64,000 nucleotides of DNA from Algoriphagus zhangzhouensis (GTDB lineage Bacteria; Bacteroidota; Bacteroidia; Cytophagales; Cyclobacteriaceae). Positions 16,100-24,391 of the stretch are shown here, piece by piece. Both the position numbers and the translations under genes were made by a program. The stretch is from assembly GCF_900148515.1 (NCBI RefSeq), contig NZ_FRXN01000004.1, positions 310,001 through 374,000 on the forward strand, written 5' to 3'. Position 1 is the stretch's first letter. Each line of letters opens with the position of its first letter. The notes under the pieces were generated by a model, which ran no database searches, was not told the origin of the DNA, and was given only the letters and a program-made list of their open reading frames with translations.

Positions 16100-19000
16100 A
16101 AATTTTGGGTTGATTGTTATTTCTCAAGAAGATCAAATTATTCGTTGATCCGGAGTTTAAAATTTGAATATCTCTTATTTCCCCTAGAACAAATAGCCCG
16201 CTTTTTTCAGGAAGTAATCCTTTCCAAGAATCAGGGTTTTGGTTGAGTTCCATGATCCAGCCATAGCTTCCCAAGTTTGTTCCAAATTCTGGCTTGATTC
16301 TAGTTTGATTCCCACCAAAGGCCAAATATGGCTTTCCAGAATTGTTTTCAAAAGAACGAATAGAATAGATCGGTGATTGTTGAATTTCAATGGGAAGAAT
16401 ATGAGCCTCAAATTTCCCATTTCCTAGATTTTTCCAAAACATAGAAGCCAAAATATCTACTTCTAAAATAAGGGATTTGGAAAGCAATTCATTTGAAAAT
16501 AGGTCTTCCAAACTTTTGTTTTGGTAGTCAGCGTATTTGACCAATTGCTTTCGCAATGCAGGGATTTGACGAAGCAAACTGTTTTTCATCACCCAAGGAT
16601 TGGATTTACTTCCATCGTATTGGGTTAAGATCGGATCATGGCTTCCATTCTGGTCAAAGTCATTGATATACATTCTAGGTTTGGTCTTAGCATTGACTTC
16701 CAATCGAGTATTCAAACCCATATTTCCAGCGACGATGTCTATAAGGCCATCACCATCAAAGTCTTCCACCAAAATGGAATTCCACAGACCTTTAGTTTCA
16801 GAAAAGCCAAATTCTTGCGTTTTGTTGATAAGCTTTTTTTCAGAAATGGTAAAAACCTGAATGGGATCCCACTCTCCAGTAGTGATTAATTCTGGTTTTG
16901 CATCACCATCCAAATCCCCCAGAGTTCCTGCAGTAAACCTTCCTGAAATTTCATTTGGGTCTTGTGGAATAATAGAGAATTTACCTTCTCCATTGTTTTC
17001 CCATAAGGTGATAGTGGCGGAAGCTCCATAAGAAAATGGATGTGCCCTTTCACCAATAATCAAATCCTGATCACCATCTGAATCAATATCCAGATTCAAT
17101 AAAAATCCGGTAGGCATGGAGGCAAAAACTTGAGCAGATTTGGTAAATGTCCCATTTCCATCATTGAGATACAATCTATCTCGATAGAGAGGGCTATTTT
17201 CTCCAAACTCAATACTACCGCTACCCACCAAAAGATCCAGAGCTCCATCTCCATTTGCATCAAAAAACAATCCGCTTACATCTTCTGGAATCGTATCCAA
17301 TGCAAATAGATCTTTCTGAACAGATTTGAAATCTCTTGAAATTTCCTGAACCCAAAGAGTACTTGATTTGCCTTTTGCTCCAGGAATGAAAATATCCTCT
17401 AGACCATCTCCATTGATATCGGCTTTTGCTACCTTAGGACCTTCATTACTTATAGACCAAAAGCGAAGTCGATCTCTGTCAAAATCGACAAATTCACTTT
17501 CCTTGTGGGAAAAAGAAACTGGACTTTTTAACTCTTTTAGAATTGGACTTTCTTTTCCACTTTGATCTGAAGAAATGAAATGGTCTTTCTGAGGTTTTAA
17601 AATTTGATTAGCCTGTATTCCTTCGAAAAGGCTGACTTTTCCATCAGGCCAAGTGATCTTTACTTGATCGATAATTTCTGATTTTCCTATTCCAAAATGA
17701 ATCCTAGGATCCACAGAGGACATGTAACCTTTGACTGGTTGGTATTCTTGGGAAAGACTATTTCCTTGGATTTTTAGCTCTACTTTGGATCCAAATTCAT
17801 TCCCCAAGTCTAGTATCAGATAGTTGCCGGCTTGATTTTCTCTGCTTTGGTTTTTATAAATAAATGCGGGTCCATTTAGATTATTAACCACCAAATCCAA
17901 ATCTCCATCATTGTCCAAGTCGGCATAGGCAGCTCCTGTGCTAAATGTCAATTGATCTAGACCGGCTGATGCTGCTTGATTCTCAAAGGTCCAGTATCCT
18001 AGGTTTTTGAACCAATAATTCTGAAGTGGAGTGGAAGGGAACTCGTCAATCATTTTACTGATCAAAATTGAGTCTGCTTTGAATTTCTGGACTTGCTCCT
18101 GGTTGTTAACATAGAAATCTACAAAATCGAAATCTGTCAAATCTTTAACGATACCATTCGCAACGAATACGTCCTTTTTTCCATCTAAATCCGCATCAAA
18201 AATCAATGCTCCCCAGCTCCAATCCGTTGCTTCCATACCTGTCAATCTGGAAACCTCTGTAAACACCGGAGAGTTGGTACCGGGCTCTTTTCCCAAATTT
18301 CTCTGGAGTGTATTTCGGGTGAACTGTCGATGGTATCCTGCCTTTTGGTTGGCCTGAAATTTATCCCATTCCTCAAATGGAGTTTTGGTTTTGACCCGAG
18401 CCAAATCTTCAGGAAGCATTTCAGTCACGAAAATATCCGGTCTTCCATCATTGTCCAGGTCTGCAATATCAGCCCCCATGGATCCCATGCTGATTTCTGG
18501 GATGGATTCAGTCAATACTTCTTTAAAAGTGCCGTCCTGATTATTCAAATAGAGATAATCCCTTTCAAAAAAATCATTGGAAACATACAAATCTGGCCAA
18601 TTGTCATCATTAAGGTCAGCTACGGTCACTCCCAATCCATAACCGATGGCACTTCCATAGATTCCTGCCTCCTCGCTGATGTCGGTGAAGGTATTTCCAT
18701 CATTTCTAAAAAGTTTGTTGCCTCCTTCAGGATCTCTGATTTCCCTCTGACCTGCTCTGAGGTCGAAGACTCCGACAGATCTACCTGAATTACTGAGAAG
18801 ATAAAGGTCTAGGTCACCGTCTTTATCAAAATCGAAAAATACTGCATGTTGTGAAAGACCTGTTTCTGCCAAATTATACTCTTTGGAACGTTCCGTAAAA
18901 GTCAGATCTCCATTGTTGATATATAGCTCATTATGTCTTTTTTCTCCACCTGGAGGGCCTGATTTGCATACATAAATATCCAAAAGACCATCTTGGTTAA

Positions 19001-19364
19001 TGTCAGCCATGCTTACTCCGGTTGACCAGACATTAGAAGTTTCAAGGCCAGCTTCAGCTGTAATGTCTATGAATGTGAAATTTCCCTGATTGAGGTAAAG
19101 CTTATTTGAGGTTTGATTTCCAGACAAGAAAATATCGATCAAACCATCTTGGTTGATATCACCCAAGGCAACTCCTGCTCCATTGTAGAAGTTTCTGAAA
19201 GTATAGGGATTGACAGCTTCTGTGTAGGAAAGTTGATTTTCGAAACCTATTCCCGTTTGCTCAGAAGTTAATAGTTGAAAAAGGGTAGGGGAGCTTTCTT
19301 CCTGATTTATACAGGAAATGAAAATCAATAATAAGAATGGCAGTATGGATTGCCTAAAGCTCAT
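16086..19364 (-). CDS. FG-GAP/UnbV (CRTAC1-like) lipoprotein C
   Basis: The third paralogue is 1092 aa with signal LLLIFISC (C18). It is collinear with A and B: FG-GAP repeats (GDINQDGLIDIFL, FDFDKDGDLDLYLL), a UnbV domain at about 510-590 (VKGYMSSVDPRIHFGIG, ITWPDGK), then more repeats (FDANGDGALDLLV, DIDSDGDQDLIIG). I chose the ATG at 19364 since the signal peptide begins there; an upstream ATG at 19400 would add 12 residues and read through a terminator stem. It is the first gene after susD, behind a 63-nt gap containing that terminator. Confidence 0.9.
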   Translation of the reverse strand: MSFRQSILPFLLLIFISCINQEESSPTLFQLLTSEQTGIGFENQLSYTEAVNPYTFRNFYNGAGVALGDINQDGLIDIFLSGNQTSNKLYLNQGNFTFIDITAEAGLETSNVWSTGVSMADINQDGLLDIYVCKSGPPGGEKRHNELYINNGDLTFTERSKEYNLAETGLSQHAVFFDFDKDGDLDLYLLSNSGRSVGVFDLRAGQREIRDPEGGNKLFRNDGNTFTDISEEAGIYGSAIGYGLGVTVADLNDDNWPDLYVSNDFFERDYLYLNNQDGTFKEVLTESIPEISMGSMGADIADLDNDGRPDIFVTEMLPEDLARVKTKTPFEEWDKFQANQKAGYHRQFTRNTLQRNLGKEPGTNSPVFTEVSRLTGMEATDWSWGALIFDADLDGKKDVFVANGIVKDLTDFDFVDFYVNNQEQVQKFKADSILISKMIDEFPSTPLQNYWFKNLGYWTFENQAASAGLDQLTFSTGAAYADLDNDGDLDLVVNNLNGPAFIYKNQSRENQAGNYLILDLGNEFGSKVELKIQGNSLSQEYQPVKGYMSSVDPRIHFGIGKSEIIDQVKITWPDGKVSLFEGIQANQILKPQKDHFISSDQSGKESPILKELKSPVSFSHKESEFVDFDRDRLRFWSISNEGPKVAKADINGDGLEDIFIPGAKGKSSTLWVQEISRDFKSVQKDLFALDTIPEDVSGLFFDANGDGALDLLVGSGSIEFGENSPLYRDRLYLNDGNGTFTKSAQVFASMPTGFLLNLDIDSDGDQDLIIGERAHPFSYGASATITLWENNGEGKFSIIPQDPNEISGRFTAGTLGDLDGDAKPELITTGEWDPIQVFTISEKKLINKTQEFGFSETKGLWNSILVEDFDGDGLIDIVAGNMGLNTRLEVNAKTKPRMYINDFDQNGSHDPILTQYDGSKSNPWVMKNSLLRQIPALRKQLVKYADYQNKSLEDLFSNELLSKSLILEVDILASMFWKNLGNGKFEAHILPIEIQQSPIYSIRSFENNSGKPYLAFGGNQTRIKPEFGTNLGSYGWIMELNQNPDSWKGLLPEKSGLFVLGEIRDIQILNSGSTNNLIFLRNNNQPKIYEIN

Positions 19365-19374
19365 GTTTTTATAT

Positions 19375-19404
19375 AAAAAAGGAAGTGCACAAAAGTACAC
19401 TTCC
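19375..19404 (-). terminator. Terminator between susD and the lipoprotein genes
   Basis: On the minus strand a 10-bp stem with one G-T pair (GGAAGTGTAC with GTGCACTTCC) and a TTTT loop runs into six T residues. It begins 23 nt past the susD stop. It should reduce transcription into the downstream lipoprotein genes. The stem and loop also include TACTTTTG, a match to the -7 box, but no -33 TTTG sits at the right distance. Confidence 0.85.
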
Positions 19405-19427
19405 TTTCATTTTAACTAACAACAAGA

Positions 19428-20921
19428 TTAATAACCCGGATTCTGATTTAGATTAGGGTTGGTGTTGATTTGTTGTAGAGGGATTGGAAATAATGCTCTA
19501 AATGGTTCAGATTCGCCTTTTTCCCACCAAGGTTGGTTGAACTTACCAAATCGAATTTGATCGGTTCTTCTAGATGCTTCTGCGAAGAACTCAAATCCTC
19601 TTTCGTTGTAAATATCATCCAAAGTCAAGGCATCCAAAGGGTCGAGTCCGGCTCTTTCTCTTACCATATTGAATGGAGCAAGAGCTTCGCTTGTTTTACC
19701 TTGTCTAAATGCCGCCTCAGCTTTGATCAAATAGATGTCAGAAAGACGAATCAAAGGATAATCGTTACTTAAGTTGGAGCCTGCGCCAATTGCATATTCA
19801 AATTTTGCAACTCTTACACCTGCTTGACGAATAGCATTTGGTGCCAATTCATTGATTTCAGGAGTCAAAGTCAATGGTTCTCCGTCTGGATCATTTGCTT
19901 CTGCAGATGGATCCATCAATCTCGATCCATCAGATGCATATTGAGGACCTTCCAAGAAACTACCTTTTCTTGTATCGTCATCATCAAACGCATTGTAGAA
20001 TTCTTCCAAAGAAGCATAACCATTCCAAGGCTGCTCTTGCAAATCATAAGTAAACTGATTTTGATAGTGCAAGGTCATCATTGGTAATTGGAAACCTTGA
20101 GCGTTATTCTCATCATATGGAAGAGTCAAGATATTCTCAGTTGATCCTCCATTATTGGTTGAGAAATTAGCGAAGAAGTTGGTAGACAATGAATAAAAAC
20201 CACTATTGATCACCACATCTGCTGCAGCTTCTGCATCAGCCCATCTAGGAGTACCAGTATAGATTTCAGCATTCAAATACAGCTTTGCCAATAGTGCATG
20301 AGCTGTCCAATAGTTCATGTAATATTTCTCGGCAGTTTGAGGTAGCAAATCCAAACTTTCTTTAATAGAACTCTCAATGAAGTCAAATACTTCTTGTCTT
20401 GAGTTATTAGGAATAGCAGGATCAATCGTAGTTTCATCTAGAATTGGAACATTTCCAAACGAGTCAAGCAACCACATATATACCATCGCTCTCAATACTC
20501 TAAGCTCTGCATTCATTTCTTCCAAAGCAGGGAAGCCAACCATCAGGTTGTTGATTTCACCAATTGCAGTGTAGCAATAGGTCCAGGAGTTATTGAAAGC
20601 ATCTTCGGATGTACCCCAAGTATGTCTATGCATTCTTAACCAAAGTCCACCATCTTCCCAGTCAGCACCTTTTTGTGGAACTGCCATTTCATCTGATGAA
20701 ACTTCGTTGATTGACCAAATACTGTTGTGAGCTCCCCAAGATCCCACAATTCTTGAATATGCCGATGCCTTAAGCACGGCAATTAGAGTAGGGTCATCGC
20801 TAGCAGCGTCAACTTGCTCTTGTGTGACTCCATCCAATACTTCTTGATCCAATTCCCAGCAGGAGCTTAGCATCAATAAAGCAGGAGCCAGAAGCAAAAT
20901 ATTTTTTATATTCTTTTTCAT
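19428..20921 (-). CDS. SusD/RagB-family outer-membrane lipoprotein
   Basis: The 497-aa protein has an SpII signal (ALLMLSSC, C21), an alpha-helical TPR-rich body, and the conserved C-terminal family block (RLSDIYLIKAEA, YNERGFEFFAEASRRTDQIRFG, LFPIPLQQINTNPNLNQNPGY). SusD proteins form the lid on a SusC transporter and bind the ligand at the cell surface. It starts 12 nt after the susC-like stop, a standard pairing. The nutrient is not predictable from sequence. Confidence 0.95.
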   Translation of the reverse strand: MKKNIKNILLLAPALLMLSSCWELDQEVLDGVTQEQVDAASDDPTLIAVLKASAYSRIVGSWGAHNSIWSINEVSSDEMAVPQKGADWEDGGLWLRMHRHTWGTSEDAFNNSWTYCYTAIGEINNLMVGFPALEEMNAELRVLRAMVYMWLLDSFGNVPILDETTIDPAIPNNSRQEVFDFIESSIKESLDLLPQTAEKYYMNYWTAHALLAKLYLNAEIYTGTPRWADAEAAADVVINSGFYSLSTNFFANFSTNNGGSTENILTLPYDENNAQGFQLPMMTLHYQNQFTYDLQEQPWNGYASLEEFYNAFDDDDTRKGSFLEGPQYASDGSRLMDPSAEANDPDGEPLTLTPEINELAPNAIRQAGVRVAKFEYAIGAGSNLSNDYPLIRLSDIYLIKAEAAFRQGKTSEALAPFNMVRERAGLDPLDALTLDDIYNERGFEFFAEASRRTDQIRFGKFNQPWWEKGESEPFRALFPIPLQQINTNPNLNQNPGY

Positions 20922-20933
20922 AAAGCCGTATGT

Positions 20934-23912
20934 TTATTTAAAGGTGATTGAAGCACCCAAAGTGAAAGTCCTAACTTGGAAGTAAGTATTTCTTCTTTCC
21001 AAACCTGGAGAAAGAGCAGTAGTAAATGCATTTCCATTCTCCATGTCAGTTACCCTTGCTTCAGGATCAATACCTGTATATCCAGTGATTTGGAATAGGT
21101 TCTGTCCTGCCAAATACAATCTAAAGCTGCTTACATTTTTAGACTTCACATCAAAATTGTATCCCAATTCCATGTTGTCCAACTTGATAAATGAAGCATT
21201 TTCAATGTAGGAACTGTTATAGGTAGGAGTTGAAGTGATGTATTCAGTTTTGTCTGTAATCACAGAGTTCCAGCTGTTAGAACTTGCATCTTGATTTTCA
21301 TAGAACCCTCTGTAAGAGTTATACAAATCATGCCCCCAAACTCCTCTCAAGAAGAAGTTGAATGTCCATTTGTCCCAAGCAAAGCTGTTTGCAAACCCAA
21401 ACTCACCTTTAGGTAGTCCATTTCCTACTTTTTGCCACTCATCTGGATTGTCTGTTGATAGGATATACTCTCCACTTTCAGATACACCTTCCAAAATTGG
21501 TGCGTAGAAATCACCCAGTGTTTGACCTACACGGTTGTAGATGATTGGGTTATTGTTTTGTCCAGGAGATCCCGGAGTTGCGAATCGCAATTCGTCAAAT
21601 CCTAAGTCACCAGCTGACAAGCTGACAATTTCAGTTTTTTGATACAGGGTGAAGTTAACGTTCGGGTTCCAAGAAACGCTTCCCAATTTTACGTCAGTGA
21701 CTCCTGCCGCAAATTCAAAACCTGCAGCTCTTAAATCTGCCAAGTTGACCCAAGTGTTAGCAACTGTATTGAAACGGCCCGGATCAAATGGGTTAGGAGC
21801 ACCTGCAGTTACTGGTACGTTGAATAGCAAGTCAGAAATGTTTCTGGTGTAGTAATCTACACTACCAGTGATTTTGTTATTCAACAATCCAAAGTCCACC
21901 CCTACGTTGAATTCTTTCTTGGTTTCCCACTTCAAATCTCTGTTCGGATTTGAGTTCTGGATAATTCCCACGTAAAGGTCATTGGTTGTTAGAGGATTTC
22001 CATCTAGGTCAATTCTGTTACCGTTTCCATAGTATCCCAAAGCCAAGGTTGGAGAAGGAGGTAGGTTACCAGTTACACCATAAGAAACTCTAGGCTTGAA
22101 TTGGTTGAAAACCCCCATGTCGAAAATTTGGGTGAAATCAGATCCCAAAGAAAATGCTGGGAATACACCGGTTTGATTGTTGGCTCCAAAACCAGAGTAA
22201 GTTTCAGCTCTTACGGATGCTGAGAAGAACAAAATGTTGTCATAATTGAAGTTTGCTCTACCAAATGCAGAATTCAATTGATCTTCATTTGCGTAAGATG
22301 ACATATCAGTGAAGTTACCTACTCTGATAGAACCTGCTCCTAAGTTATCCCACCCAATATCGAATAGGTATTGCTTAGATCTAGCATTGAACCCTTGATT
22401 AGTTTGATATTGGAAACCAATACCTCCCAATAGAGCCATATTCAATTTTCTAGAAAGATCAGTCTCGTATCTCAAAGTTGATTCAAAGATTCTTCTAGCA
22501 TTGTCATGTGTAGTTCTTTGAGCAGATCCACCAGCACCATATCCACTTGAGAAATCTTGCTTAGACCAGAAAGAACCCTGAAGGACATTTTTTCTGTCTT
22601 GAGAGTATTGAGCAGATAATGTTAAGGAAGGAAGAATGTCATATTCTAATCTAAATGCTGCAAGTGCATTTTTCTCTTCACTTACAAATTTCTGCTGATT
22701 GATCAGAGCAACAGGGTTGAAGAAATCAGTCAATGATCGTTGGAAATAACCACCGTATTTTGCAGCATCTTCAGTGCTTTCATAGATAGGAGCAGTTGGG
22801 TTGTAAATGGTTGCATATCTAAATGCACCCTGGTTTACATTGTCCTGATCTAAATTGGTGAAAGATAGATTTACACTTAATCTCAACTTATTGTCGAAGG
22901 CACCATGAGAGAAATTCAAACGAGTATTTAATCTTTCGTTTCCAAGTCCCTTGATTAGACCCTGATTGTTTCTGTAGTTTACAGAAGCCATATATTTGGT
23001 AAATCCTACGCCTCCGGAAATACTTGCGTTAGCATTATAAGAATATCCCTGTTGAAGCAATTCATCTCTCCAATCTGTTTCAGAACCGAAATCAGTACCT
23101 CCTCTTGAAACAAATTCTTCTGGAGAAAGAACGTCGATCATATTAGTAGCATTACTTAATGAAGCAAAGGTGTTGAAGCTGACATTGGTTGAACCATCCT
23201 TACTTCCAGACTTTGTAGTGATCAAAATCACACCAGAAGAACCTCTCGCTCCATAGATCGCTGCAGCAGATCCGTCTTTTAATACATCAATTGAAGCAAT
23301 ATCATTTGGATCAACCGCATCTAAAGAAGCGCCAATAACACCATCCAGTACCACAAGTGGAGAAGAGTTCGCTCCGAAAGTGGACAACCCTCTTAATCTT
23401 ACATTGAAACCTCCATTAGGATCACCACCTGCCTTTGTAATAGAAAGACCTGCAACTTTACCTTGAAGCAATTGGGAAGGATTGGAAACGTTTCCTTTGT
23501 TGAAATCCTCAGGCTTTACACCGACTACGGCCGAGGTAATTTCTTTTTTGTCCTGAGAACCATAACCGATTACCACCGCTTCCTCAAGGCTTTGGATATC
23601 TTCCTCAAGGTTGATGGTAAAAGTGCTTTGGTTTCCGATTTCGACTTCGGCAGTTAGATATCCTACAAAGGATACTACCAAAACCTGATCGCCGGACTGA
23701 ATATCCAGAGTGAATTTCCCGTCAAGGTCAGTGGCAACACCTCGGGTGGTACCTTTGACTAAGACAGTAGCTCCAGGAACTGGATCCCCGAGTGAGGCAT
23801 CCAGTACAGTACCAGAAATGGTCCTGTTTTGAGCATTGGCTACTAGTATTGTCCCCATAAATAGGGCCGTGACCAGCATCAACGACTTTAGCTTTTGTAA
23901 ATAATTTCTCAT
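20934..23912 (-). CDS. SusC/RagA-family TonB-linked outer-membrane transporter
   Basis: The 992-aa protein has a signal peptide ending at VANAQ, then a carboxypeptidase-regulatory-like domain (ISGTVLDASLGDPVPGATV), a TonB box region (EEAVVIGYGSQ), a plug (GAAAIYGARGSSGVILITTK type) and a long beta-barrel ending with TLGASITFK. It imports a ligand across the outer membrane using TonB energy. There is no STN domain ahead of the plug, so direct signalling to an anti-sigma factor is unlikely. I chose ATG 23912; an upstream ATG at 23999 would place 29 residues before the signal peptide. Confidence 0.95.
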   Translation of the reverse strand: MRNYLQKLKSLMLVTALFMGTILVANAQNRTISGTVLDASLGDPVPGATVLVKGTTRGVATDLDGKFTLDIQSGDQVLVVSFVGYLTAEVEIGNQSTFTINLEEDIQSLEEAVVIGYGSQDKKEITSAVVGVKPEDFNKGNVSNPSQLLQGKVAGLSITKAGGDPNGGFNVRLRGLSTFGANSSPLVVLDGVIGASLDAVDPNDIASIDVLKDGSAAAIYGARGSSGVILITTKSGSKDGSTNVSFNTFASLSNATNMIDVLSPEEFVSRGGTDFGSETDWRDELLQQGYSYNANASISGGVGFTKYMASVNYRNNQGLIKGLGNERLNTRLNFSHGAFDNKLRLSVNLSFTNLDQDNVNQGAFRYATIYNPTAPIYESTEDAAKYGGYFQRSLTDFFNPVALINQQKFVSEEKNALAAFRLEYDILPSLTLSAQYSQDRKNVLQGSFWSKQDFSSGYGAGGSAQRTTHDNARRIFESTLRYETDLSRKLNMALLGGIGFQYQTNQGFNARSKQYLFDIGWDNLGAGSIRVGNFTDMSSYANEDQLNSAFGRANFNYDNILFFSASVRAETYSGFGANNQTGVFPAFSLGSDFTQIFDMGVFNQFKPRVSYGVTGNLPPSPTLALGYYGNGNRIDLDGNPLTTNDLYVGIIQNSNPNRDLKWETKKEFNVGVDFGLLNNKITGSVDYYTRNISDLLFNVPVTAGAPNPFDPGRFNTVANTWVNLADLRAAGFEFAAGVTDVKLGSVSWNPNVNFTLYQKTEIVSLSAGDLGFDELRFATPGSPGQNNNPIIYNRVGQTLGDFYAPILEGVSESGEYILSTDNPDEWQKVGNGLPKGEFGFANSFAWDKWTFNFFLRGVWGHDLYNSYRGFYENQDASSNSWNSVITDKTEYITSTPTYNSSYIENASFIKLDNMELGYNFDVKSKNVSSFRLYLAGQNLFQITGYTGIDPEARVTDMENGNAFTTALSPGLERRNTYFQVRTFTLGASITFK

Positions 23913-24391
23913 AGGGTTTAATTGTTTGTACAAAAATGAAATCAGCACATAAGGCATGATTTCAAAAACTAAGGTGTTGCAATAAATTTTATTTTGCAAT
24001 TATTAACATTTACGGCAATCATGACTAAGAAACCCCTTAATTAATGGAGAGATGCATATTTTAAAAATTCATTAAATAACGCTGGGTATAGTTGTGGAAT
24101 CACCAATTGAAAACGTGTGTAATTTGAAGAATCCTTAAAAAAGTAATTTTCACTAAAATTTTGAAAAAAATTGAATCACAAAATACTTCATGAAAAGTCT
24201 TTAAAAACATGTTTAAAAATTTTAAAAAAGTTTAAAAATATTATAAATAATTTTTGAGCTGTTTGTGCCGAAGAAATGCCTTTTTATTATCTATTTTAAC
24301 TAGAATGGCTTCCTAAAATATCTAAAAAGTATGTTTAAAATTAAGGATTAGCTAGACTAGGTTATATATTTAGCTATTAGTATACAGATAT
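23913..24391. other. AT-rich divergent intergenic region
   Basis: This 479-bp gap separates the divergent susC-like and DUF5686 genes. It is strongly AT-rich with runs such as GTTTAAAAAT repeated around 24209-24240. No gene, hairpin terminator or exact TTTG-N19-TAnnTTTG promoter could be found on either strand. It must hold the promoter of the SusCD locus, so a non-housekeeping or regulator-dependent promoter is possible. Confidence 0.6.

Noticed and set aside
23913..23999. Longer N-terminus for the SusC-like protein
   Set aside because: The signal peptide starts at the ATG at 23912; the added 29 residues would block export.
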